Shown here one piece after another: positions 8,306-16,466 of a DNA stretch of 64,000 nt. Each line of letters starts with the position of its first letter. Positions within the stretch are counted from its first letter, which is position 1. The translations under genes and the position numbers were made by a program. A model generated the notes under the pieces. That model worked only from the letters and a program-made list of their open reading frames with translations. It was not told the DNA's origin and made no database searches. The DNA is from an uncultured bacterium (lineage in GTDB: Bacteria > Actinomycetota > Coriobacteriia > Coriobacteriales > Coriobacteriaceae), in NCBI GenBank assembly GCA_905215525.1, contig CAJMQJ010000008.1, forward strand, positions 1-64,000. Reading direction: 5' to 3'.

Positions 8306-9505
8306 ATGGATAAAACCAAGATCAAGTACCTGGTGGGCATTTACGCAGCCGCCATGTGCATCATGGGCATGCTCGTGCCCGTTCCCATCGTGGCTTCTGT
8401 CGCGGCGGCGTTTCCCAACGAGAACATCGCTGCCGTTCAGATGATTATCGGCATCATCCCGTTGATGATGGCGTTGTCCGCCATGCTCGTCTCTTCACAG
8501 CTTGCCTCTCGCGTGTCCAAGAAGAAGACGACGCTCGTCGGTCACATTATCGTGATGCTGGCAGGCGCCTCGGTGCTGGTGTTCCACGACTCGCTCGGCC
8601 AAGTCTTAGCGGCTTCTGCTGTCATGGGCCTTGGTCTCGGCGCCGTGCAGAATTCAACGGACGCTCTTATCGCGGATTACTTTGGCGGAAAGCAGCGCTC
8701 GTTTGTCATGGGCATCTACTCCACTTTTGTTGCACTGGGCGGCATTATCTGGACGATGGTTTCCGGCATCTTGGGTTCTGCCGAGTGGTTCCACAGCTAT
8801 GCGGCGTACTTCATCATGATCATTTTCATCGTAATCGAGGCTGTTTGCCTTCCTGAGGGTCATCTTGAGCCCAAGCGCAAGGTCAACGTGTTTGCCAATA
8901 TGCCTAAAGAGGTCGCGATTATCACGCTCATGAGCTTTGTGTTCGTACTTACGTTCCAGCTCTTCAGCTCCAACGTTTCGCTGCTTGTTGTAGGTCGCGG
9001 CTTTGGCGGTACCGTGGAGGCCGGTCTTGCCTCTACCGTTATGACCGTTGCCGGTATTGCGGCTGGTCTTTTGGTCGGTCCGCTGTTTGCCAAGTTTAAG
9101 AACCTGGCTATGCCGATCGCGTGGGGCGTGACGCTCGTCGGCCTGGGCCTGACGCTGGTTGCGCCCGCCTTTATGGTGCTGTGCGTTGCGGGTTTTGTCG
9201 TTGCGCTGGGCAAGGAGACCTACGTGCCGCTGGAGGGCAATTTTGCCGCCGGCAACTCTGCCCCCGAGGGACGTGCGTTTAACCTCGCCATTGGCATGGC
9301 AGGTATCAACTTTGGCATGGCATTGTCTCCCATTGTGTTTGAGGCCGTGACGTCGCCGTTTGGTGCAACGATTGACCAGAAGTTCATCGCCGGCATGATC
9401 GTCTGTGCGGCTTGTGTCGTCTTTGGCGCCATTAAGTATCGCAAGCTCACCCCGGCCCAGCTTGCCGAGGCCGAGAAGATGGCAGCCGGCGGCGAGGCGG
9501 AGTAG
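8306..9505 (+). CDS. Major facilitator superfamily transporter
   Basis: 399-residue membrane protein with about twelve hydrophobic helices and the MFS cytoplasmic loop between helices 2 and 3 (SRVSKKKTTLVG). It lacks a signal for a specific substrate. An AAGGA site precedes the ATG. As the transporter of the thiolase/acyl-kinase cluster it probably imports the starting acid or exports the end product; direction is inference. Confidence 0.87.
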   Translation: MDKTKIKYLVGIYAAAMCIMGMLVPVPIVASVAAAFPNENIAAVQMIIGIIPLMMALSAMLVSSQLASRVSKKKTTLVGHIIVMLAGASVLVFHDSLGQVLAASAVMGLGLGAVQNSTDALIADYFGGKQRSFVMGIYSTFVALGGIIWTMVSGILGSAEWFHSYAAYFIMIIFIVIEAVCLPEGHLEPKRKVNVFANMPKEVAIITLMSFVFVLTFQLFSSNVSLLVVGRGFGGTVEAGLASTVMTVAGIAAGLLVGPLFAKFKNLAMPIAWGVTLVGLGLTLVAPAFMVLCVAGFVVALGKETYVPLEGNFAAGNSAPEGRAFNLAIGMAGINFGMALSPIVFEAVTSPFGATIDQKFIAGMIVCAACVVFGAIKYRKLTPAQLAEAEKMAAGGEAE

Positions 9506-9545
9506 CCGCTCGAGTAGTTGCTTTGCCGTACATCATGTTTTATCG

Positions 9546-9578
9546 GGGCCGCCGACATATGCCGGCGGCCCTCTTTCT
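9546..9578 (+). terminator. Hairpin after the MFS gene
   Basis: Perfect 9-bp stem GGGCCGCCG (9546-9554) / CGGCGGCCC (9563-9571), followed by TCTTTCT. Third such hairpin in this cluster. Confidence 0.6.
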
Positions 9579-9605
9579 ATCAATGACTTTGAAAGGCTTA
9601 CGGCT

Positions 9606-10073
9606 ATGAAGTTACCTGTCAGGCGCGTTATCGGTATTCTCAACGGCTTCTTTAACCCGCTATTGCTCTGCGCGTTTCTCCCCATCATTGAAGGGGCGCC
9701 TGGCTTGGATCTGACGGGCCCCACGGGCTTTTGGGGACAACTCATCGTGGCCACGGTGATCGCCGAGGTTCTGAGCGCACTCCCGCTGTTTGGCAAAACG
9801 GTTGGTATGTGCCTGGACTTTTTTGGTTTTGAGCAGGGGAGTGCATCACACAAGATCGCCGGTACGGTCATCGGTGCCACGCTCCTTTTTATGGTGATCG
9901 GTTTTGGCGAGATTGCCTTCCAAGGAGGATTCGGAACGATTGAAGGCCGTACATTCTTCGCGCGTTGGGCCGGCCTCGTCACAAAGGGATGGGCCTTTGT
10001 GGTTATCGCCGGCGTGCTGCTCGATCCCTTTACAGCGGCTCTCGGCCGCATGATAGTTCGCGAAGAGAAGTAA
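9606..10073 (+). CDS. Small four-helix membrane protein, unknown function
   Basis: 155-residue hydrophobic protein with about four membrane segments (roughly residues 8-28, 44-62, 84-104, 125-145). I do not recognise the family. The ATG at 9606 is chosen because GAAAGG lies about ten bases upstream and the open frame further upstream overlaps the transporter gene. It is the last gene of the acyl cluster by position. Confidence 0.72.
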   Translation: MKLPVRRVIGILNGFFNPLLLCAFLPIIEGAPGLDLTGPTGFWGQLIVATVIAEVLSALPLFGKTVGMCLDFFGFEQGSASHKIAGTVIGATLLFMVIGFGEIAFQGGFGTIEGRTFFARWAGLVTKGWAFVVIAGVLLDPFTAALGRMIVREEK

Positions 10074-10088
10074 TAGATCCTCGCCTAT

Positions 10089-10166
10089 CGAATGCCGGCG
10101 GACGGGGCGCCAGGGCTGTAGTCTTCCGAGCGTTTACAGTCCTGTCGCTCCGTCCGCCGACATTCG
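10089..10166. repeat. Long imperfect inverted repeat closing the acyl cluster
   Basis: The 26-base arms 10089-10114 and 10141-10166 match at 23 of 26 positions when one is reverse-complemented, with one of the three differences able to form G-T. The loop is 26 bases. It is much longer than needed for termination and no T-run follows, so a palindromic intergenic repeat is possible. The rest of the 10074-10641 gene-free stretch holds the nrdD promoter region. Confidence 0.65.
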
Positions 10167-10368
10167 ACCGCAACATGTTGGTCAAGCATAATCTTTTGGA
10201 TTCTTTTGGCGTGAGCGGCTTGGTTTTGGTAGGATTTGTCAGCGGCTTGACTAAGGGGGTTTTATAACTGCCATGCAGGTAGCCGTGTTGGTAACGTTTT
10301 ACCGACTTGTCAAATACCCCTCATTTTTAATGCGTCTGCAAAATGACCAATTGCTTTGACCTGCTGAA

Positions 10369-10416
10369 ACACTATATGTTGTGTTTGACCTAAAAAAAGA
10401 ATACAGGATATAGATG
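10369..10416 (+). promoter_or_regulatory. Candidate NrdR boxes and promoter of nrdD
   Basis: ACACTATATGTTGTGT (10369-10384) matches the known NrdR box pattern (ACA...TATAT...TGT). A weaker second copy, ACAGGATATAGATG, lies at 10403-10416, its TATA core 34 bases (about three helix turns) further on. A possible -35 TTGACC (10385-10390) and -10 TATAGA (10409-10414, 18-base spacer) are interleaved with the two boxes, as expected for a repressor site. NrdR itself is not in the window. Confidence 0.5.
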
Positions 10417-10641
10417 CTTCTTTGTCGTATGATAGATGGCGGACAGAGAACGAAGACCTTAACTGCCTCTTTTGAACGTGTCCTTGAACCGCTTGATTGG
10501 CTCTAGGGAATGTCCGCATGGAGGCTTATGGTTTATCGAGAACACAGATTGCGCGACGGCGCCGCAAGGCAGGGGCAGGCCCTGCCGGGCATCGTTTGGC
10601 TCTGAAGCGCAATGAGGCTACGACGCGAAAGAGGCAAGAGG

Positions 10642-12864
10642 ATGAAGATCATCAAGCGCAGCGGCACCGAGGTTGTCTTTGACATCGATAAGATCGTCAA
10701 TGCCATCCGCGCCGCAAACTTGGAGGTCGAGGAGAGCTCTCGTCTTACCGACCGCCAGGTGGTTTATGCGGCGCAAAACGTCGCCGAGGCATGCGAGAAC
10801 GCGGGCCACACCGTTTCGGTCGAGGAGATCCAGGATTTGGTCGAGGACGAGATCATGCGTCTCGACTGCTACGAGGTCGCCCGCCACTACATCATCTATC
10901 GCTATGTTCAGAGCCTGAAGCGCCAGAAGAACACGACCGACGACAAGATTCTGTCGCTGATCGAGTGCAATAACGAAGAGGTCAAGCAGGAGAACTCTAA
11001 CAAGAACCCGACCGTCAATTCCGTCCAGCGCGACTATATGGCCGGCGAGATTTCAAAGGATCTGACTCAGCGTGTGCTGCTGCCCCAGGAGATCGTGGAT
11101 GCCCACAATGAGGGCCTGATCCACTTCCACGATTCTGACTACTTTGCCCAGCACATGCATAACTGCGACCTGGTGAACCTGGAGGACATGCTCCAGAACG
11201 GCACCGTTATCTCGGGCACGCTGATCGAGAAGCCGCACAGCTTCTCGACTGCCTGCAACATCGCGACGCAGATTATCGCCCAGGTTGCTTCCTCCCAGTA
11301 CGGCGGCCAGTCTATTTCACTGACCCATCTCGCCCCGTTTGTTGAGGTGAGCCGTCAAAAGATTCGCGGCGAGGTTGCCCGCGAGCTCGAGGAGCTCGGT
11401 GTTTCGGCATCTGCCGAAAAGGTCCGTGAGGTCGTTGAGGACCGTCTGCGTGACGAGATCCGTCGCGGCGTCCAGACGATTCAGTATCAGGTTGTGACCC
11501 TTATGACCACAAACGGCCAGGCGCCGTTTGTGACGGTCTTTATGTATCTCAACGAGGCTCGCTCAGCGCAGGAGAAGCACGACCTTGCCATGATCGTGGA
11601 GGAGACGCTTCGTCAGCGCTATGAGGGCGTTAAGAACGAAGCCGGTGTGTGGATTACCCCGGCATTCCCCAAGCTTATCTATGTACTCGAGGACGATAAT
11701 GTTCACGAGAATTCCCCGTACTTCTACCTGACCCAGCTGGCTGCCAAGTGCACCGCCAAGCGCATGGTGCCCGACTACATCTCCGAGAAGAAGATGCGCG
11801 AGCTCAAGCTGTCTAAAGGCGAGACCGCTGGCAACGGCGATTGCTACACCTGCATGGGTTGCCGCAGCTTCTTGACGCCCGACCGCTCCGGTAACGGATT
11901 TAACAATGTGGCCAACGCGCTGAACTATGACCCGAACAAGCCCAAGTACTATGGTCGCTTTAACCAGGGTGTTGTGACCATCAACCTGCCCGATGTCGCG
12001 CTGAGCTCGCATCAGGACATGGACAAGTTCTGGAAGATCTTCGATGAGCGCCTTGAGCTGTGCCATCGTGCCCTGCTGTGCCGTCATGAGCGCCTGATGG
12101 GTACGCTTTCGGATGCCGCACCGATTCTTTGGCAGTACGGTGCCCTCGCCCGCCTGAAGAAGGGCGAGACGATCGACAAGCTGCTCGTGGGCGGCTATTC
12201 CACCATCAGCCTGGGGTATGCCGGCCTGTATGAGTGCGTCAAGTACATGACGGGCCACAGCCACACCGAGAAGGAGGGCACGCCCTTTGCCATGGCCGTC
12301 ATGCAGCGTATGAACGATAAGTGCGCCGAGTGGAAGGCCGAAAGCGATATTGACTTCTCGCTGTACGGTACCCCGCTTGAGTCGACGACCTACAAGTTCG
12401 CCAAGTGCCTGCAGCGTCGTTTTGGCATCATCCCGGGCGTGACGGACAAGGGCTACATCACCAACAGCTACCACGTCCACGTGTCCGAGGAGATCGACGC
12501 ATTCGACAAGCTCAAGTTCGAGGGCATGTTCCAGCAGCTTTCGCCGGGCGGTGCCATTTCCTACGTCGAGGTTCCCAACATGCAGGACAACCTCAAGGCT
12601 GTCATCCGCGTGATGCAGTACATCTACGACAACATCATGTACGCCGAGCTCAACACCAAGAGCGACTACTGCCAGGTGTGCGGCTACGATGGCGAGATCA
12701 AGATTGTCGAGGACGACGGTAAGCTGGTGTGGGAGTGCCCCAACTGCGGCAACCGCGACCAGGAGAAGATGAATGTCGCCCGTCGTACGTGCGGCTACAT
12801 CGGTACCCAGTTCTGGAACCAGGGTCGAACCGAGGAGATCCGCGACCGCGTGCTGCATCTCTAA
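10642..12864 (+). CDS. nrdD: Anaerobic ribonucleoside-triphosphate reductase
   Basis: 740-residue class III ribonucleotide reductase, reducing NTPs to dNTPs by glycyl-radical chemistry under anoxia. An N-terminal ATP-cone (IIKRSGTEVVFDIDKI) is followed by the large catalytic barrel. The C terminus has the zinc site CQVCGYDG...CPNCGN and the glycyl radical loop RRTCGYIG with Gly718. The ATG at 10642 has an AGAGGCAAGAGG site; the open frame starts 30 bases earlier. Its activase nrdG follows after a 426-base palindrome-rich gap. Confidence 0.97.
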   Translation: MKIIKRSGTEVVFDIDKIVNAIRAANLEVEESSRLTDRQVVYAAQNVAEACENAGHTVSVEEIQDLVEDEIMRLDCYEVARHYIIYRYVQSLKRQKNTTDDKILSLIECNNEEVKQENSNKNPTVNSVQRDYMAGEISKDLTQRVLLPQEIVDAHNEGLIHFHDSDYFAQHMHNCDLVNLEDMLQNGTVISGTLIEKPHSFSTACNIATQIIAQVASSQYGGQSISLTHLAPFVEVSRQKIRGEVARELEELGVSASAEKVREVVEDRLRDEIRRGVQTIQYQVVTLMTTNGQAPFVTVFMYLNEARSAQEKHDLAMIVEETLRQRYEGVKNEAGVWITPAFPKLIYVLEDDNVHENSPYFYLTQLAAKCTAKRMVPDYISEKKMRELKLSKGETAGNGDCYTCMGCRSFLTPDRSGNGFNNVANALNYDPNKPKYYGRFNQGVVTINLPDVALSSHQDMDKFWKIFDERLELCHRALLCRHERLMGTLSDAAPILWQYGALARLKKGETIDKLLVGGYSTISLGYAGLYECVKYMTGHSHTEKEGTPFAMAVMQRMNDKCAEWKAESDIDFSLYGTPLESTTYKFAKCLQRRFGIIPGVTDKGYITNSYHVHVSEEIDAFDKLKFEGMFQQLSPGGAISYVEVPNMQDNLKAVIRVMQYIYDNIMYAELNTKSDYCQVCGYDGEIKIVEDDGKLVWECPNCGNRDQEKMNVARRTCGYIGTQFWNQGRTEEIRDRVLHL

Positions 12865-12875
12865 TAGTCATCCCA

Positions 12876-13013
12876 GGCCGCCCCGTAGCGAGGCCCCGGA
12901 CCTTTACTCGCTATTTCGGACAGTCCTGGCTCACGACGGAGGCGCCACTGGCGCCTCCTGTTCGTGCGGAACTCATATCGAGCAAAGGTCCGGGGCCTCG
13001 CTACGGGGCGGCC
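12876..13013. repeat. 138-base palindromic element with 35-bp arms
   Basis: The arms 12876-12910 and 12979-13013 are reverse complements at 34 of 35 positions. The centre contains a second perfect hairpin, GGAGGCGCC (12938-12946) / GGCGCCTCC (12950-12958), flanked by CACGA/TCGTG. Together they form one very long cruciform-like stem between nrdD and nrdG, beginning 12 bases after the nrdD stop. No coding function is seen in the 12865-13290 gap. Confidence 0.85.
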
Positions 13014-13191
13014 AAGTTGATGTAGCTGAGATGCAGCATGCGGTCTGCTCACTCCTCGAAGTTCTTAGCGGAAATAATTCGAGCTGCAGCTGCGATTTAC
13101 TTGCGATGGCGGTTGAGCCGCAACCCAGTTTTTATTGGACCTCGAACCCTATACTCGATGTTCGCTTCGTTCATTGAGTTACCCTTTGCAT

Positions 13192-13275
13192 GAGGCCGGG
13201 ACATATCGTCCCGCCCGCAGTTTCGCAGGCCGAAGGCCGAGAATGTTTGAGGACGGGATGATATGTCCCGGCCTC
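13192..13275. repeat. Inverted repeat immediately upstream of nrdG
   Basis: Arms 13192-13216 and 13251-13275 match at about 23 of 25 positions in reverse complement; the core GAGGCCGGGACATATC is exact. A short GGCC-gaa-GGCC hairpin lies inside. The right arm ends three bases before the nrdG ribosome site, so the structure could hide or expose it. Confidence 0.75.
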
Positions 13276-13290
13276 CCGGGAGAGTTACCT

Positions 13291-13872
13291 ATGAACTACG
13301 CGAACATTAAGTATTTCGACATTGCTGATGGGGAAGGCGTTCGTACTTCTCTGTTTGTGAGTGGGTGCCGTCGTGGGTGCAAGAATTGCTTTAACTCTGT
13401 CGCGTGGGACTTTGCTGCGGGCGAGCCGTTTGATCGCACCGTCGAGGACAAGATTATCGAGAGCCTCGACCATCCCTTTATTGATGGCCTGACGATTCTG
13501 GGCGGAGAGCCCATGGAGCCCGAGAACCAGGCGGGGCTCGTTGAGTTTGTCGAGCGTGTTCGTGCCGCTTATCCTGCGGGGTCAGGAAAGACCATTTGGT
13601 GTTTTACCGGCGATGTGCTCGAGGAGCTTATGCCGGGAGGACGCCACCATACCGAGGTCACGGACCGTATCCTTACCTGTCTTGATATGTTGGTGGACGG
13701 CCCGTTTGTTCAGGACCTGTACGATATCACGCTGCGCTTTAGGGGCTCGAGTAACCAGCGCGTGATCGATATGAACGCCACGCGCGCCCGTGCTGAGCGC
13801 GAGGGCGTTGCGCTTTGTGATGCGGTTGAACTTTGGCGTGATGATCCGGTCTATTCGACCCATACTATGTAG
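13291..13872 (+). CDS. nrdG: Anaerobic NrdD-activating radical SAM enzyme
   Basis: 193-residue radical SAM activase that installs the glycyl radical in NrdD. The iron-sulfur cluster motif is C26-x3-C30-x2-C33 (SGCRRGCKNCF), followed by a GGEPM S-adenosylmethionine loop. The ATG at 13291 is preceded by GGGAGAG; the frame is open further upstream but that part lies in the palindrome. The C terminus (residues after about 160) is somewhat longer than minimal NrdG. Confidence 0.94.
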   Translation: MNYANIKYFDIADGEGVRTSLFVSGCRRGCKNCFNSVAWDFAAGEPFDRTVEDKIIESLDHPFIDGLTILGGEPMEPENQAGLVEFVERVRAAYPAGSGKTIWCFTGDVLEELMPGGRHHTEVTDRILTCLDMLVDGPFVQDLYDITLRFRGSSNQRVIDMNATRARAEREGVALCDAVELWRDDPVYSTHTM

Positions 13873-13938
13873 CTTGTGGTCGATGCCGGAGGGCGTGGTA
13901 CCATAGCGCGAACGTGAAATCGGAAAAGTGAGGCCCAG

Positions 13939-14496
13939 ATGGTCGATCAGGAAAAAGTCGAGGCCGCCATTAAGCTGTTGCTTGAGGGCATAGGCGAGGA
14001 CCCAACTCGTGAGGGCCTGCTGGAGACCCCGGCGCGCGTTGCCCGTATGTATGGTGAGATCGCCGGCGGCATGGACCAGAGTGCCGAGGAGCACCTGTCC
14101 AAAACCTTTGCCGTCGCTTCGAACGATTTGGTTATCGAGCGCGACATTACGTTCTACTCGCTGTGCGAACATCATCTGCTGCCGTTTTATGGCAAGGCCG
14201 CCATTGGTTATATCCCTAACGGTCGGGTGGCTGGGCTTTCCAAGCTCGCCCGCACGGTTGAGGTTTATGCCCGCCGTCTTCAGCTGCAGGAGCAACTGTG
14301 CACACAGGTTGCCGATGCCCTCATGGATTATCTCGCTCCCCAGGGAGCGATTGTGTTGATGGAGGCCGAGCATATGTGCATGACGATGCGTGGCGTGCAA
14401 AAGCCCGGCACCAAGACCGTGACGCTTGCTCGCCGCGGCGTCTTTGAGACCGATCCCGCGCTCGAGGAGCGTTTCTTTAGGATGCTGGGCCGCTAA
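13939..14496 (+). CDS. folE: GTP cyclohydrolase I
   Basis: 185-residue FolE-type enzyme making dihydroneopterin triphosphate, the first step of folate synthesis. Signature blocks: DPTREGLLETPARVA, SLCEHHLLPFYGKAAIGYIP (zinc Cys and His, GTP site) and HMCMTMRGVQKPG with the second zinc Cys. It starts a short run of co-directional genes with an HD protein and folB. Confidence 0.96.
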   Translation: MVDQEKVEAAIKLLLEGIGEDPTREGLLETPARVARMYGEIAGGMDQSAEEHLSKTFAVASNDLVIERDITFYSLCEHHLLPFYGKAAIGYIPNGRVAGLSKLARTVEVYARRLQLQEQLCTQVADALMDYLAPQGAIVLMEAEHMCMTMRGVQKPGTKTVTLARRGVFETDPALEERFFRMLGR

Positions 14497-14498
14497 CC

Positions 14499-15080
14499 AT
14501 GAGAGTCGTCAACGACTTTACATCGAAGACCGATGAGGGGACGTCGCGTCGCGGCTTTATGGCTTCGGGCCTGGCCCCCTTTGGTGCCATGCCTCGCATT
14601 GATTACATTTGTGCCAACGGGCTGTTCCGGCGGCACCTGGGCAACATCGTACAGTTGGAATCGGGGCGCATCTTCTGCCGCCACGGTATTGACCATCTGC
14701 TCGATGTCGCTCGCATTATGTGGATCAAGAATCTCGAGGAGCAGCTCGAATTTGACCGCGAGGTCATCTACGCCACGGCACTTCTTCACGATATCGGCAA
14801 AGATGAACAGTATGAATCGGGTATATCCCATGATGTTGCAAGCGAACGCGTCGCTGATGCGATTCTCGGCGGCATGCCCGATGACGTGGCGTTTGAGCCG
14901 GCCGATGCCGCAGCCATTAAGACGGCCATTCTGGGCCATCGAAAGCTGCGCGTGAACAGCCAACCGCTTGAGCGTCTGCTCTATGCGGCCGACAAAGCGT
15001 CGCGCGCCTGCTTTGCATGCCCCGCGCGCAATGCTTGCAACTGGAGCGATGATAAAAAGAACCTGTCGATTCGCGTGTAG
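14499..15080 (+). CDS. HD-domain phosphohydrolase-like protein
   Basis: 193-residue protein with an HD metal site: an upstream His (RHGIDHLLDV), the HD pair in ALLHDIGKD and a later His/Asp region (LGHRK...YAADKAS). A Cys-rich tail (CFACPARNACNW) follows. It starts two bases after folE and is translationally coupled to it. The position between folE and folB suggests a nucleotide or pterin phosphate hydrolase, possibly dephosphorylating the FolE product, but that is inference; generic HD hydrolase is the safe call. Confidence 0.8.
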   Translation: MRVVNDFTSKTDEGTSRRGFMASGLAPFGAMPRIDYICANGLFRRHLGNIVQLESGRIFCRHGIDHLLDVARIMWIKNLEEQLEFDREVIYATALLHDIGKDEQYESGISHDVASERVADAILGGMPDDVAFEPADAAAIKTAILGHRKLRVNSQPLERLLYAADKASRACFACPARNACNWSDDKKNLSIRV

Positions 15081-15123
15081 TTAGTTTGCGCGGTCGGGGT
15101 TCTAAACGAAGGAGACGATCGCG

Positions 15124-15609
15124 ATGAGTAACAAGAAACTGCCCGAGAATGCAACCAAGACTGAAGGCGCCGAGCTCGCCCGCCGTGGAAGGGGCGAAAT
15201 ATCCACCGCAACGGCGGTGCCCCATGTAAGCTATGACGATTTGCGCCATGCCGATCGTATTGTCATTGACGGCCTTGAGGTTTTTGCCAACCATGGCGTG
15301 TATCCCGAGGAGAACGCGCTGGGTCAGAAGTTCATCGTTTCTCTGGTGCTCTATGCCGACCTGCGCGCGGCGGGGGAGCACGATAACCTGGATGCCTCGA
15401 TTGACTACGGCTCGGTGTGCCACGATGTTGATGGCTATCTGCGCGAGCATACGTTTAAACTCATCGAGGCGGCAGCCGAGGGTGTGGCCCAGATGCTGCT
15501 GCGTCGTTACCCCCTGCTGCTTGGTGTGCGCATAAAGCTCGATAAGCCGTGGGCTCCTGTTGGCCTGCCCCTGGCAAGCTGCGGTGTCGAGATCGAGCGC
15601 GTGCGGTAA
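15124..15609 (+). CDS. folB: Dihydroneopterin aldolase
   Basis: 161-residue protein. Residues 45-161 are the FolB fold: IVIDGLEVFANHGVYPEE with the substrate-binding Glu, SIDYGSVCHDV, and KLIEAAAEGVAQ with the catalytic-type Lys/Glu region, ending in IKLDKPWAP. A charged 40-residue N-terminal extension is unusual for the family. It catalyses dihydroneopterin cleavage in the folate pathway. folK and folP are not next to it; the following gene is convergent. Confidence 0.9.
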   Translation: MSNKKLPENATKTEGAELARRGRGEISTATAVPHVSYDDLRHADRIVIDGLEVFANHGVYPEENALGQKFIVSLVLYADLRAAGEHDNLDASIDYGSVCHDVDGYLREHTFKLIEAAAEGVAQMLLRRYPLLLGVRIKLDKPWAPVGLPLASCGVEIERVR

Positions 15610-15615
15610 CCGGTT

Positions 15616-16392
15616 CTAATACGTCTCTATGGGTGGCTGCTTGAGCCGCTGCGACAGAGCTCTATTGTTGGGACAGTACGTGTCGAGCAGGGCGTGAAAA
15701 CGCTGATTGTGGCTTGGCTCGAGCAAGTGGACGAACTCGTGGGCGACAACCATGTCGAGGCATTCGACGGGGTAGGCGGCGAGCTCGCGCGCGATGCGAA
15801 TGGCGCCGGATTTGGGCGTGCATGATCCCCAGCGCGTTTTCATGCTGCGCACGGAGATGCGGGCCACGGTGACGCCCATTGCGACTTCGTACGCGTGCAC
15901 GATGTCGCGCAGCGCCGATGTGACCTCGGACGCAAAGAGCTGGTCGATGTGGGCTTGGAGCTCATCGGACGTTAGGCCGTCGAGGATTGCGTGCCGCTTG
16001 GCCTGTGGGCCTTCGTCCGATTCATCGGTACCCATAAAACTTGCGAAGGTGGCCTGTTTGGGTCGCGGTGCGGGTGATGCAAAGTTGTGATCGAGTGCAT
16101 CCTGTACCGTGATGGGCTTGCCCCAAAGTGCAATGATGGACGAGGGGCTGAGCGGCTCTCGTGCCGTCGCCTGACGCTGCTCGCGCTGGGCAAGTCGGCT
16201 GGTAATCCAGGCGCTGTTGCGCTTCACAAACGCTTCGATACGCTCGCGGGTGGCGCCGAGCGGTGCGCTGGCGTGGACCTCACCGCTCGAAGTGACGCGT
16301 AGGTTGAAGTTCTTGACGCACTTTTTGGTAACGACGACGGGGATGGGCGTCCCATCCGGTCGGGATGCGGAAATCGTAAACTGCTGCGTCAA
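15616..16392 (-). CDS. YgjP-like zinc metallopeptidase (DUF45)
   Basis: 258-residue protein with a degenerate N-terminal half and the C-terminal metallopeptidase site HEFVH (zinc His pair and Glu) with a third ligand region (EPSHNQRF), preceded by the family block TRWGSCTPKSG. The TTG at 16392 is chosen because AAAGGA lies seven bases upstream; the longer open frame would start inside an inverted repeat. Function of the family is not settled. Convergent with folB, only six bases apart. Confidence 0.85.
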   Translation of the reverse strand: MTQQFTISASRPDGTPIPVVVTKKCVKNFNLRVTSSGEVHASAPLGATRERIEAFVKRNSAWITSRLAQREQRQATAREPLSPSSIIALWGKPITVQDALDHNFASPAPRPKQATFASFMGTDESDEGPQAKRHAILDGLTSDELQAHIDQLFASEVTSALRDIVHAYEVAMGVTVARISVRSMKTRWGSCTPKSGAIRIARELAAYPVECLDMVVAHEFVHLLEPSHNQRFHALLDTYCPNNRALSQRLKQPPIETY

Positions 16393-16414
16393 AAGCGGTC
16401 CTTTGGATTGGGGA

Positions 16415-16450
16415 CGGGCCGGCATGTCGACCGTTCGGCATGCCGGCCCG
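16415..16450. repeat. Perfect 12-bp inverted repeat between two genes
   Basis: CGGGCCGGCATG (16415-16426) and CATGCCGGCCCG (16439-16450) are perfect reverse complements with a 12-base loop. It follows the dipeptidase stop on the minus strand and could stop or stabilise that transcript, although no T-run follows. Confidence 0.6.
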
Positions 16451-16466
16451 CTCAAGGGATGTGAAA

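Noticed and set aside
11563..12858. 431-codon minus-strand frame inside nrdD
   Set aside because: Antisense shadow of nrdD; the sense frame carries all catalytic motifs.
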